Assembly: GCA_002699335.1 (NCBI GenBank)
Contig: PACG01000255.1
Location: 15,150 to 25,561, forward strand
DNA: 10,412 nucleotides
Direction: 5' to 3'
Origin: Candidatus Poribacteria bacterium
GTDB taxonomy: Bacteria; Poribacteria; WGA-4E; UBA9662
The notes below the pieces were generated by a model, which searched no databases, was not told the origin of the DNA, and saw nothing but the letters and a program-made list of their open reading frames with translations. This document shows, one piece after another, positions 1 through 7,275 of the stretch (the first letter of the stretch is position 1; the number at the start of each line of letters is the position of its first letter). Made by a program: the position numbers and the translations under genes.

Positions 1-152
1 GGACACCTATAGCCAAGGGCGGACCCTCCATAATTAGAGCTATGTTGGCCGTAGTGGTGACATGAAGACCTATGCAAGTACCGAGTTACAAACCCCGTCG
101 GTGCACGGTAGCCGATTAGGAGCTAATATCACAGGGCATTAAAGGAAAATTT

Positions 153-1370
153 ATGAAAGTTATCGAAGGTGGAATTTCCAGTGTCACCAGTATTCGAGCC
201 TCGGGAATTTATGCCGGCATCAAAAACCAGAAAAAGGATCTGGCCTTGATTGTGGCTGATCCTGTCTCGCTAGCTAACCCGCCAATCGCGGCGGGGGTCT
301 TTACCAAAAATCGGGTTTGTGCAGCACCGGTTTGGGTTTGTCGAGAGCATCTCCAAGATCCATCGGTTCAGTCCATCGTCGTCAATAGTGGCAATGCCAA
401 CGCTTGCACAGGCGATGAAGGAATGTCCAATGCCCGTCAGATGACAGAACTGACCGCCAATGCCTTGTCAATCCCTTCAGATCAGGTATTGGTTTGCTCA
501 ACTGGGGTGATTGGACAGCAGTTGCCGATGGATAAAATTGAGGCCGGCATCGCCGAAGCAGCCACCCAGCTTTCAACCACCGGCGGTAGAGATACAGCCG
601 AAGCTATTATGACTACCGATACTATTCCCAAAGAGATAGCGGTCGAAGTTGAAATCTCTGGCCAGCCGGTAAGAATTGGAGGAACAGCCAAGGGTTCTGG
701 TATGATTGCGCCCAACATGGCCACTATGCTCGGCTTCATCACTACCGATGTAGTAATAACACCCGATTTGCTGCAAACTTGTCTGAGTGAAGCCAATGAA
801 CTCAGTTTTAATCGTATCACTGTTGACTCTGATACCAGCACCAACGATACGGTTCTGCTCTTAGCCACTGCTAGCGCTGAGCATCCGAAAATCGAATCTA
901 CTGATGATCCGGCCTACCAAACTTTCTCTCGAGGGTTGATTTACGTCTGCACCGAACTAGCCAAGATGATCGCCCGTGACGGAGAGGGGGCAACTAAATT
1001 GGTCGAGGTGTTGATCCTGAATGCACAAACTAAGAGCGACGCGCTCAAAACAGGTCGAGCTGTAGCCGAATCGCCACTAGTTAAAACGGCCATCTTTGCT
1101 AACGATGCCAACTGGGGGCGCTTCATGATGGCTATTGGCAAATCGGGAGCGATTTTCGACCCCTATCGGGTGGGCGTTTATATCAGTGATTATCAGATCG
1201 TTAAAGACGGTATGGATGCAGGTTACAGCGAGGAGATAGCCTCTCAGCAACTGTGTGCCGAAGAGGTTAAGATTCGCATAGATCTACAGGCTGGACCAGC
1301 CTCGGCTACCTTTTGGACCTGCGACTACTCCTACGATTACATTCGGATCAACGCCGATTACCGCACTTAA
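153..1370 (+). CDS. argJ: Bifunctional ornithine acetyltransferase / N-acetylglutamate synthase ArgJ
   Basis: ArgJ moves the acetyl group from N-acetylornithine to glutamate, closing the cyclic arginine pathway in the cytoplasm; bifunctional forms also make N-acetylglutamate from acetyl-CoA. The 405-residue product has the family's usual length. Visible hallmarks are NSGNANACTG (residues 78-87), the oxyanion-hole pair T117-G118 in CSTGVIG, and the autoprocessing site KGSGMIAPNMATML (180-193). There the precursor is cut between A190 and T191, and T191 becomes the N-terminal nucleophile of the beta chain. The C-terminus YDYIRINADYRT is typical. The ATG at 153 follows a good AAAGGAAA ribosome site. 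No other arg gene is in the window, so it either stands alone or ends an operon entering from the left. Mono- versus bifunctionality cannot be read from sequence by eye. The identification is very secure. Confidence 0.97.
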   Translation: MKVIEGGISSVTSIRASGIYAGIKNQKKDLALIVADPVSLANPPIAAGVFTKNRVCAAPVWVCREHLQDPSVQSIVVNSGNANACTGDEGMSNARQMTELTANALSIPSDQVLVCSTGVIGQQLPMDKIEAGIAEAATQLSTTGGRDTAEAIMTTDTIPKEIAVEVEISGQPVRIGGTAKGSGMIAPNMATMLGFITTDVVITPDLLQTCLSEANELSFNRITVDSDTSTNDTVLLLATASAEHPKIESTDDPAYQTFSRGLIYVCTELAKMIARDGEGATKLVEVLILNAQTKSDALKTGRAVAESPLVKTAIFANDANWGRFMMAIGKSGAIFDPYRVGVYISDYQIVKDGMDAGYSEEIASQQLCAEEVKIRIDLQAGPASATFWTCDYSYDYIRINADYRT

Positions 1371-1401
1371 TCGGTGAGACGGTACATAGACGCTGTCTCT
1401 C

Positions 1402-1431
1402 TTGACGCTATTTTGGTGAGTGTGATATGAT
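1402..1431 (+). promoter_or_regulatory. sigma70-type promoter of rnpB
   Basis: A -35 box TTGACG (1402-1407) and a -10 box TATGAT (1426-1431) are separated by 18 bp. Each differs from consensus by one base. Transcription would start near 1438, about 13 nt before the P1 helix of RNase P RNA, as expected for a stable-RNA promoter. A weak dyad GAGAC (1376-1380)/GTCTC (1395-1399) lies just upstream and might help end argJ transcription, but its loop is long and no real T-tract follows. Confidence 0.75.
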
Positions 1432-1450
1432 TTTGCGGCTTGAATTAGTA

Positions 1451-1829
1451 GGCTCGGTGGAGTTGAGTAGACGGTCGCGTAGCTAGTTCGCTAGATATGA
1501 GGAAAGTCCGGGCTCCACAGAGCGGGATGCTGGATAACGTCCAGGAGCGGTGACGCTATGGAAAGTGCAACAGAAAGTAGACTACAGCGTGCAAGCGTTG
1601 TACCGGTGAAACGGTGCGGTAAAAGCGCACCAGTCCCGGTGGTGACATCGGGAGCTAGGTAAACCCCATCTGGAGCAAGACCAAATAGGCGAATAGGGTG
1701 CGCTCGCCTTGTTCGCGGGTAAGATCGCATGAGGTTGGCGGTAACGTCAATCCTAGATGAATGATCGTCAGCGTTGCTACCGTAAGGAACAGCGTACAGA
1801 ACCCGGCTTATTCTCAGCTCGACCGGGCC
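1451..1829 (+). ncRNA. rnpB: RNase P RNA, bacterial type A
   Basis: This is the catalytic RNA of RNase P, which cuts the 5' leader from precursor tRNAs. The universally conserved segments are present. GAGGAAAGTCCGGGCTCC at about 1499-1516 forms the 5' half of P4 and its surroundings, and ACAGAACCCGGCTTAT at 1796-1811 forms the 3' half. The core segment from GTAAACCCC to CCAAATAGG lies at 1659-1689, and GATGAATGATCGTC is at about 1756-1769. The ends are set by a long P1 helix: 1451-1467 pairs with 1813-1829 with a single mismatch (G1459) and G-U wobbles. A GGGT at 1717-1720 is a candidate tRNA-CCA-binding L15 loop. About 380 nt is normal for type A. No clear intrinsic terminator follows; AGCC/GGCT at 1841-1855 is too short to count. 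Confidence 0.96.
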
Positions 1830-1896
1830 TGCTTACTTCAAGCCGATAAAAGGCTGGATCTTCGGTCGTTAGTCCGGAACTCGCCTGGTAGATCTA

Positions 1897-2364
1897 CTAC
1901 TTGACGATAAAGACGTGGCTGCGCTCAAAAATATCGTCGTCCAGGAAGATCTCTACAAACCATTCGCCGGGAACAAATCCACCCGATCCGGGATTAATAT
2001 AAAACCAGGTGACCTGCTGAAAATCAGAGGAAAAGGTGAGTTCTTGTTGATCATAGGGTGAATCGTCCAGTCCCTCTTCAGGTGAGTACCAGTTGACCTT
2101 AACGCGATGGGGACCACTAACATTGATCCAGTAGATCCAGAGAAAGATCCGTTCTGAGTCGCTGTAAAAAGTATTAGTAATCCCGTCGGGACGATCATGA
2201 GAAACGTTAATAGCAAGGACAGAATCGGCGACAATCGCTTCCCCCCGCACTAGATTAATTGCGGTGCCCCCACCTTTATCGCCGCTATCACCACAGCCGT
2301 TAACCACTATACCAACAACGAAGATACTGACAATGAAAAATAACGGGCGAACTTGTCCCCTCAT
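1897..2364 (-). CDS. Small hypothetical lipoprotein
   Basis: The product has 155 residues and I recognise no named family. The N-terminus is a lipoprotein signal peptide: positively charged MRGQVR, a hydrophobic stretch FFIVSIFVVGIVV (about 9-21), then the lipobox V-N-G-C with the acceptor Cys at 24. Residues 25-33 (GDSGDKGGG) form a flexible Gly/Asp linker, as often seen after a lipid anchor. The remainder (about 36-155) is rich in aromatic and alternating residues, suggesting a single beta-sandwich, Ig-like domain. The closing pattern PGEWFVEIFLDDDIFERSHVFIVK resembles the last strands of small Ig-like domains in envelope proteins. The ATG at 2364 has AGGGAT upstream. It is convergent with rnpB, whose mature end is 67 bp away, and appears to be monocistronic. 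It probably sits on the periplasmic face of an envelope membrane; the function is unknown. Confidence 0.75.
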   Translation of the reverse strand: MRGQVRPLFFIVSIFVVGIVVNGCGDSGDKGGGTAINLVRGEAIVADSVLAINVSHDRPDGITNTFYSDSERIFLWIYWINVSGPHRVKVNWYSPEEGLDDSPYDQQELTFSSDFQQVTWFYINPGSGGFVPGEWFVEIFLDDDIFERSHVFIVK

Positions 2365-2850
2365 ATCATCCCTAAAACTCGCTTGTATTAATTCTATCCT
2401 GATCTAACTTTATCTTCGTCAAATCCGCCAGTTCCGTTGTTATAACCGGTTAACTCCCGATAATGGCTGTACTAAAGTGTGGATTTTTACCGGTATAGCC
2501 CCTCTTTTTCAGGCGCTGACCGAAGAGCGGATGTTGGCCATGGAGAAAAGTCTTTGGGCTCATTCTCCACCAACAGCCGGTGGTCAGCGGTAACACAGGT
2601 ACAAGATGGCATTAATAATCAGCCGAAGATCCCACCGGCGAAGATAAGCGCTACACATTGAGAAGGTGGAAGGATAAGGTTGAAGACGTTTCCATTGTTG
2701 ATCACTTAGATTGGTGTGGTAATCTTTCCGTTCCATTTCACATCACTCTGCTTGTTAATGAACGGAACACTTCCAATACAAGATCCTTTCAGCGGATTCT
2801 GAATTGAAAGTAAAAGCAAATATATATTCTAAGCCCTTTCAAAGAAGTAC
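2365..2850. other. Gene-poor stretch, no recognisable gene
   Basis: About 490 bp lie between the lipoprotein start and the terminator of the nagB operon. Two short + strand open frames occur: one running to a stop near 2593, in a different frame from the GTG-started 60-codon ORF at 2479-2661, and one from 2619 to 2807 (62 codons, no good start). None has a convincing ribosome site, and I recognise none of the peptides. They could be relics of a decayed gene. An imperfect dyad TTCCGTTC (2726-2733)/GAACGGAA (2760-2767) with a 26-nt spacer is present, and 2810-2835 is AT-rich. The promoter of the lipoprotein gene must lie near 2370-2450 but I see no strong boxes. Confidence 0.5.
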
Positions 2851-2885
2851 TAAGCTACCGAAGCAGGTTCACCTTCGGTAGCTTA
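2851..2885 (-). terminator. Strong hairpin ending the nagB operon
   Basis: A perfect 13-bp inverted repeat, TAAGCTACCGAAG (2851-2863) and CTTCGGTAGCTTA (2873-2885), has a 9-nt loop. It starts 21 bp beyond the stop codon of the condensing-enzyme gene, as expected for an intrinsic terminator on the - strand. The T-tract after it on the - strand is poor (AGTACTTCTTTG), so it may instead mainly protect the 3' end of the mRNA, or need a factor to terminate. Confidence 0.65.
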
Positions 2886-2905
2886 AACTGCAGCTAGCCG
2901 GAATT

Positions 2906-4300
2906 TTATGATGCCTTGGCATCTGGTACATCTCGCTGAGCATAATGGTCAGGGAGATATTCTTTCACTAGGGCTGCCATCTCTTCCTGAGAAATGGAGG
3001 TAATGCGACCGTCTTCGTACTGGTCCATAACCCAACGCGCAATTTTGACTAGTTTCAGTTTACCCAGACGATCTTCTCCCTTTAATCCAAGATAATCGTT
3101 TACCCAATGAACCACACCATCTACACCGGACTTATCCGTGATACCCACGGCATGTGGACGATTTAACACCTTGTTAGTATCGAAAATGTTGTAGATACGC
3201 TCGTCTTTATTAAGTCCATCGGCGTGGATTCCGGCTCGTGTTACGTTAAAGTCGCGCCCAACAAAGGGGTAGTTACTTGGAATATCAAAGCCAACTTCAT
3301 GCCTGAAGTACTCCGTTATCTCTGAGATCACGCCGGTATCCATTCCGTTAGTTGTTCCCTTTAATCCGCTGTACTCAATAACAGCACCTTCTAAAGGTGG
3401 GTTCCCGGTTCGCTCACCGTATCCCAGTAGCGTACAGTTGACAAAGTTACAACCGTAAAGCCAACATGTCGCCCCGTTGATGTGAACCTTGTGGAAGTCA
3501 TTGTGACCATGCCACTCTAAACGGTCGGGAGGACATCCACATTCATGGTTCATGATATAGACCAACTTGGGGATACTACGCGGAAGTTTAGCTCCGGGGA
3601 AACTGAGACCGAAACCCATAGTGTCGCATAGACGGATCTTTGGCTTCAGATGTTCTGGAGCTTGCTCGCCCAGTTCCATTAACCGCTGAACATAGGGCAC
3701 AACAAATCCATAAATGTCTGCGCGGGTTAAATCTTCTAGGTGTAGGCGAGGCCGAATACCATTTTCGATTGCCTGCTCGGCCATATGTACGTAGAAGTCG
3801 AGCGCTTTACGCCGGTCCATCTTCAACTTGTGGAAAATGTGGTAATCAGAAGAAGATGTCAGCATTCCCGTTTCTGCTAATTGCATATCCTTGACCAACT
3901 TGAAATCTCCCTCGTGAGCTCGAATCCAGCCGGTGATTTCCGGGAATTTGTGTCCGAGTTCACGGCAACGGTCCACCGCTTCCCGGTCTTTATTGGTATA
4001 CAGAAAGAATTCGCTTTGGCGGATAATACCATTCGGTCCGCTCATCTTGGCCAGTAAATTGTAGAGATCTACAATTTGCTGAACGGTATAGGGAGGACGC
4101 GCCTGCTGACCATCGCGGAAGGTAGTGTCGGTAATGAGCCACTCGCGTTTCAGTGCTTCCTGCGGATCAAACTCGACTACCGCGCCATTTATTTCCTCAT
4201 AGATCTTACTGTCGAAGGCAATCCTAGGTACATCTTCGTGAGGAAATAGATCCTCCAACAGATTCGGTTCTTCAACTTCAATGATGTCTCGACGATTCAT
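2906..4300 (-). CDS. DRE-TIM condensing enzyme, probable Re-citrate synthase / isopropylmalate synthase-like
   Basis: This is a Claisen-condensing enzyme of the isopropylmalate/homocitrate synthase superfamily, joining acetyl-CoA to a 2-oxo acid. In the 464-residue form the TIM-barrel opens with TDTTFRDGQQ (57-66), whose R62-D63-G64 contact the substrate and metal. The metal-ligand motif HGHND is at 264-268, GERTGN at 295-300, and TRAGIHADG at 354-362 begins the helical communication region, which runs to about 450. The allosteric leucine-binding LeuA domain is absent. DGQQARPPYT, RQSEFFLY and DTNKVLNRP resemble, as I remember them, the clostridial/deltaproteobacterial Re-citrate synthase group that databases often label 2-isopropylmalate synthase, so oxaloacetate is the likeliest substrate. 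Homocitrate or isopropylmalate synthesis remains possible. I chose the ATG at 4300; an in-frame GTG at 4348 would add 16 residues but has no ribosome site. It is the last gene of the operon, 136 bp after the ACP gene. Confidence 0.85.
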   Translation of the reverse strand: MNRRDIIEVEEPNLLEDLFPHEDVPRIAFDSKIYEEINGAVVEFDPQEALKREWLITDTTFRDGQQARPPYTVQQIVDLYNLLAKMSGPNGIIRQSEFFLYTNKDREAVDRCRELGHKFPEITGWIRAHEGDFKLVKDMQLAETGMLTSSSDYHIFHKLKMDRRKALDFYVHMAEQAIENGIRPRLHLEDLTRADIYGFVVPYVQRLMELGEQAPEHLKPKIRLCDTMGFGLSFPGAKLPRSIPKLVYIMNHECGCPPDRLEWHGHNDFHKVHINGATCWLYGCNFVNCTLLGYGERTGNPPLEGAVIEYSGLKGTTNGMDTGVISEITEYFRHEVGFDIPSNYPFVGRDFNVTRAGIHADGLNKDERIYNIFDTNKVLNRPHAVGITDKSGVDGVVHWVNDYLGLKGEDRLGKLKLVKIARWVMDQYEDGRITSISQEEMAALVKEYLPDHYAQRDVPDAKAS

Positions 4301-4436
4301 AATTTTCAAGTCTCTTATCCTAAAGTTCCAAACAAGATCAAATGCCACGCGAGGCAGGAAGAGTTCCTAAATCGCGTAATGTGAAATCTCATAATTTTCA
4401 TATTACTTAAACGCCTGTAACCGGTCGAACTATGTT

Positions 4437-4694
4437 TTAACCATGTTGCTCGGCTACAACCTTGGCGATATATGCTACTGCTGCTCCTACAGAAGAAACA
4501 GATAGGGCCTCCTCTTCATCCATTTCAATCTCAAATTCTTCCTCAAAGCCGGCAACCAACTCAACTGACTGCAACGATTCTGCTCCTAAATCAGCAGAAA
4601 AATCAGACGTATCTTCAATTTGAGCAGGATCGATATTGAGAATCATTGTGGTTACATTGATGATTCTACCACGGATTTCTTCATTACTGGGCAT
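4437..4694 (-). CDS. Acyl carrier protein
   Basis: An acidic four-helix carrier protein of 85 residues, close to the standard AcpP length. It carries acyl groups as thioesters on a 4'-phosphopantetheine arm in the cytoplasm. The attachment site is S40 in DLGAESLQSVEL (35-46). The usual LGADSL reads LGAESL here, a conservative D-to-E change before the serine. Helix II continues as VELVAGFEEEFEIEMDEEE, the acidic face that partner enzymes recognise. The ATG at 4694 follows AAGGAG, about 10 nt upstream. The gene starts 21 bp after the GlmU-like stop codon, so the two are almost certainly cotranscribed. None of the usual fab neighbours is present; it may be the housekeeping ACP displaced from the fab cluster, or a dedicated ACP for this operon. 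I give no acpP symbol because that choice is open. Confidence 0.93.
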   Translation of the reverse strand: MPSNEEIRGRIINVTTMILNIDPAQIEDTSDFSADLGAESLQSVELVAGFEEEFEIEMDEEEALSVSSVGAAVAYIAKVVAEQHG

Positions 4695-4715
4695 GGTTTT
4701 TTTAAACTCCTTTTT

Positions 4716-5987
4716 CTAATTACTAAAAATTTGACGACGGGATTTCTTGACAGCCTCTTGACGTTCGTCTTTTGTTAATTCGTAGGCGTGAGTTAGCACG
4801 GATCTGTCCGCTTCGGTAAAGGTGACTTTTCTACGCCCCATCGCCGTCTCAGCGGTTTGGAGCAGCTTTCTTAAGCCAAACCCCTTGAAGGCTTTACCAT
4901 TAGCGAACAGGCAAAACGAGGGTATTGTCTTAGGAAGAATCTCACTTCCTCCGAGGATATTGGTCATCATTCCAACGATTGAACCAGTATTAAATAGCGT
5001 GCCAATACTCGTTTTGGTATGATCACCAATAAAGCCTCCTACTTTGGTATCGTTGGTGTCGATAGGCTGACCGTTTAGTTTAACCTCCACGGTCGAATAG
5101 TCGTTTTTTAAATCACTATTGGTGGTCAAAGCCCCCAGATTAACCCATTCTCCAACGTAAGCATGTCCCAAGAAACCGTCATGATACTTGTTTGAGTAGC
5201 CGTGGATAATAGACTCTTCCACTTCGCCGCCAACCCGACAAACTGGGCCAATGCTGCATCCTTCACGAATCTTGCCACCGACGATCTGCGTATCCCGACC
5301 CACGTAGCACGGCCCTTCAATGCGCGAGTGTGGAAAAATGGTTACCCCATCTTCGATAGTAATTGGTCCGCCGGTAGAGTCGAGCACCACCATTGGATGG
5401 ATAACTGCTTCGGATGCAACGAATACTTGAGACTCATCTCCATAAACACAAGATAGGTTGTGCATTTCACCGTGCACACCAGACTCGCCCAGAGTCTGAA
5501 AGTCGGCCACTAAAGCCTCGGAATTATGATGAACAATGTTCCAGCAGTATGAAACCAATTCCTCATCGACTGCCTTCTGTGGAAGGACCTCAAGAACGGT
5601 ACTAAGGAACTCATTTATGTTTTGGCCGAGATATTTTCGGACAGTTTCCTGTTGCACTCGTACATAGACGATTGAATCTTCTTTGACTCCGATCTCTTCA
5701 GGGCCCTCGGCCGTAATTTGGGTGTTCATGCACAGCCATCTGCCATTGACGATGAACAGGTCGTCATCTATAGCTTGAAGGTCGTTGACCGGAGCGTTTC
5801 CGACTTTAGTTTGAAAGGTCTCAGTCAGATAGTCACGCGTGAAGTAGGCAACGTCAAGGTTGGAGAAGCTGCTACGCAATTTTTCCGACAGAGAAGTTGC
5901 TCCACAACGAAGTTCAAAGACTGGTCGGATCAAAGAGAGGGGGTAAAAATTCTCATAGGTGGAGTCTTCGTGGATAACCAGTTTCAT
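4716..5987 (-). CDS. Alternative GlmU-like nucleotidyltransferase/acetyltransferase
   Basis: The 423-residue product matches what I know as the alternative bacterial GlmU family (TIGR03991 type), thought to act on glucosamine-1-phosphate to give UDP-GlcNAc. The N-terminal part (1 to about 180) begins MKLVIHEDSTYENFYPLSLIRPVFELRCG and lacks the classical GxGxRMxSxxPK loop of ordinary GlmU. From about 185 to 360 there are hexapeptide repeats of a left-handed parallel beta-helix (for example VASEAVIHPMVVLD and ITIEDGVTIFPHSRIEG). They are followed by HGYSNKYHDGFLGHAYVGEW (262-281) and NLGALTTNSDLKNDY (283-297), which occupies the place of the GlmU acetyltransferase NxGxGT motif. A short charged tail (about 370-423) ends the protein. 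The ATG at 5987 has GGAAA upstream. It lies 66 bp behind nagB, which supports a job in amino-sugar metabolism. Exact sugar and acyl specificity are not visible. Confidence 0.85.
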   Translation of the reverse strand: MKLVIHEDSTYENFYPLSLIRPVFELRCGATSLSEKLRSSFSNLDVAYFTRDYLTETFQTKVGNAPVNDLQAIDDDLFIVNGRWLCMNTQITAEGPEEIGVKEDSIVYVRVQQETVRKYLGQNINEFLSTVLEVLPQKAVDEELVSYCWNIVHHNSEALVADFQTLGESGVHGEMHNLSCVYGDESQVFVASEAVIHPMVVLDSTGGPITIEDGVTIFPHSRIEGPCYVGRDTQIVGGKIREGCSIGPVCRVGGEVEESIIHGYSNKYHDGFLGHAYVGEWVNLGALTTNSDLKNDYSTVEVKLNGQPIDTNDTKVGGFIGDHTKTSIGTLFNTGSIVGMMTNILGGSEILPKTIPSFCLFANGKAFKGFGLRKLLQTAETAMGRRKVTFTEADRSVLTHAYELTKDERQEAVKKSRRQIFSN

Positions 5988-6053
5988 TTTTTTATTTCCA
6001 TAGCTTTGTAAATTATCTCCCTTAGTAGGTTAAAGATGAGATCATACCGGCGC

Positions 6054-6794
6054 TTAGTTCCATTCGAGCTGTAGGTTTACGGCGGCATCTTCGGTCACGA
6101 TCCAGGTGACATCCGGATGCATCTGCAGGGAACTGGCGGGAACTGTAGCGGTAATGGGGCCTTCAATGGACTTAGCGATTGCCTCTACTTTATTTGATCC
6201 ACTGGCTAGAAGCATAGCTTTTCGGGTATCGAGAATAGTTCCAATTCCCATGGTAATTACATCGGTTGGAACATCCTCTTTCCGTTCAAAAAACCTGGAG
6301 TTATCCGAGATCGTGTTTTCGGTTAGTCTGACCTTTCGGGTTCGGGATGCCAGTGATGACCCCGGTTCATTGAAACCGATATGTCCGTTAGTACCAATAC
6401 CCATCACCTGGTAGTCAATACCTCCGATACCACGAATTTCTTTTTCATAATCTTTTCCCACCTCTTCAATATTCTCTGCCAGACCATCAGGCACAAAAGT
6501 ACTATCTTTGTTGATATTTATGTGATTGAAAAGCTCTTGATTCATGAAATAGCGATAACTTTGGTCGTGGGTTACTTCTAATCCAATATATTCATCCAAA
6601 TTGAAAGAAACGGTAGTGGAAAAATCAAGACCTGTTTCCCGGTTGCGACGGATCAATTCTTGGTAGAGCGGAATGGGGGTGCTTCCTGTAGCCAGCCCTA
6701 GTACATAAGGCGTCTTAGTTTTCATATCCGCCTCAATAAGATCTGCGGCCACTCGGCCCATGTGATTTTTATCGGAAACAATGATTACCTTCAT
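6054..6794 (-). CDS. nagB: Glucosamine-6-phosphate deaminase NagB
   Basis: NagB interconverts glucosamine-6-phosphate and fructose-6-phosphate plus ammonia in the cytoplasm. The 246-residue product shows the phosphate-binding LGLATGSTP (32-40), the catalytic Asp D67 in FNLDEYIGL, and MGIGTNGHIGFNEPGSS (131-147) containing H138 and E143. N136 stands where the E. coli enzyme has Asp141, a change I associate with the shorter Firmicutes-type enzymes. The protein is about 20 residues shorter than E. coli NagB, mainly at the C-terminus, suggesting a non-allosteric form. The ATG at 6794 (MKVIIVSD) has AGGT about 8 nt upstream and fits the family start better than an in-frame TTG at 6800. It heads the operon. 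The enzyme is reversible and, with a GlmU-like partner and no nagA here, could run toward amino-sugar synthesis; the usual catabolic direction is equally allowed. Confidence 0.95.
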   Translation of the reverse strand: MKVIIVSDKNHMGRVAADLIEADMKTKTPYVLGLATGSTPIPLYQELIRRNRETGLDFSTTVSFNLDEYIGLEVTHDQSYRYFMNQELFNHININKDSTFVPDGLAENIEEVGKDYEKEIRGIGGIDYQVMGIGTNGHIGFNEPGSSLASRTRKVRLTENTISDNSRFFERKEDVPTDVITMGIGTILDTRKAMLLASGSNKVEAIAKSIEGPITATVPASSLQMHPDVTWIVTEDAAVNLQLEWN

Positions 6795-6981
6795 ATTCAA
6801 TTACCTAAGGGGAATTCTAAAAAACTAAAGAGGCATTTAAACTGCCAATCCATGACCCTGGTTAGTATCAAAAAAAACTTGCAACACTCGGAATCTTTCA
6901 GAATCTGATAGGATGTCGGATTATTATCACAACCTGTTAAAATTTTAAGGGTAGCTAGCTGTAGGTCATATCTTAAATCAA

Positions 6982-7011
6982 ATTATATTTACTGACTACT
7001 AAAATTGTCAA
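6982..7011 (-). promoter_or_regulatory. Consensus sigma70 promoter of the nagB operon
   Basis: On the - strand a perfect -35 TTGACA (complement of 7006-7011) is followed, 18 bp on, by a perfect -10 TATAAT (complement of 6982-6987). The start of transcription would fall near 6975, giving a leader of about 180 nt before nagB. The leader contains an AT-rich dyad TTAAAATTTTAA (6937-6948) and a T8 run, but I see no hairpin in front of the run and no glmS ribozyme or known riboswitch. Confidence 0.75.
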
Positions 7012-7030
7012 GATAGGATAGTTCTTTGAC

Positions 7031-7079
7031 TTACCTCCGGTTTATAGAAAGAGCTCTTTCTATTTGCCTACCGGGTTAA
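7031..7079. promoter_or_regulatory. 20-bp perfect palindrome nested in a longer dyad, candidate operator
   Basis: ATAGAAAGAG followed by CTCTTTCTAT (7044-7063) is a perfect palindrome with no spacer. It is flanked by a second pair, CCGGT (7037-7041) and ACCGG (7070-7074), and the similarity extends weakly to 7031 and 7079. It sits about 33 bp upstream of the -35 box of the nagB promoter, a usual place for a dimeric regulator. It could alternatively fold as a long hairpin in any transcript crossing it. Confidence 0.5.
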
Positions 7080-7275
7080 TAACTTGTTGGATCAACCTAC
7101 ATTTATCGGACTGGTCCCAATACGATACTACCGCTGTCTTCACCATTGAGGGTGTCCTTACAGCTCACTACAGAACCCGTCGTAATTCCAAGAGACCAGC
7201 TTGACGCCCCATATTTATACAACGTTTGGTGTAGGTTCACCTAAAGTAAGCCGATGTTATCACTAAACGTTTAAA
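7080..7275. repeat. Non-coding stretch with an imperfect inverted repeat
   Basis: I see no gene here. AACGTTTGGTG (7221-7231) and CACTAAACGTT (7261-7271) are inverted copies with one mismatch, separated by 29 bp, with a small internal dyad TAGG/CCTA at 7232-7243. Lying right beside the IS30 remnant, they may be a relic of element ends or target rearrangement, but no direct target duplication is evident. Confidence 0.3.

Noticed and set aside
3..65. Open frame ending in TGA at 63-65, possible 3' end of a gene entering from the left
   Set aside because: Only about 20 codons with no recognisable C-terminus; other frames stop at similar places. Nothing else identifiable precedes argJ.
482..868. 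128-codon - strand open frame
   Set aside because: Antisense shadow of argJ, which is unmistakable on the + strand.
1491..1730. 79-codon - strand open frame
   Set aside because: It lies wholly inside the RNase P RNA, whose conserved core explains the sequence; no ribosome site.
1841..1855. AGCC/GGCT hairpin as rnpB terminator
   Set aside because: Four base pairs and no following T-tract; too weak to call.
6795..6975. Riboswitch or glmS-type ribozyme in the nagB leader
   Set aside because: The leader has direct repeats and an AT-rich dyad but none of the conserved glmS core or other riboswitch motifs I could recognise, and the T8 run has no hairpin before it.
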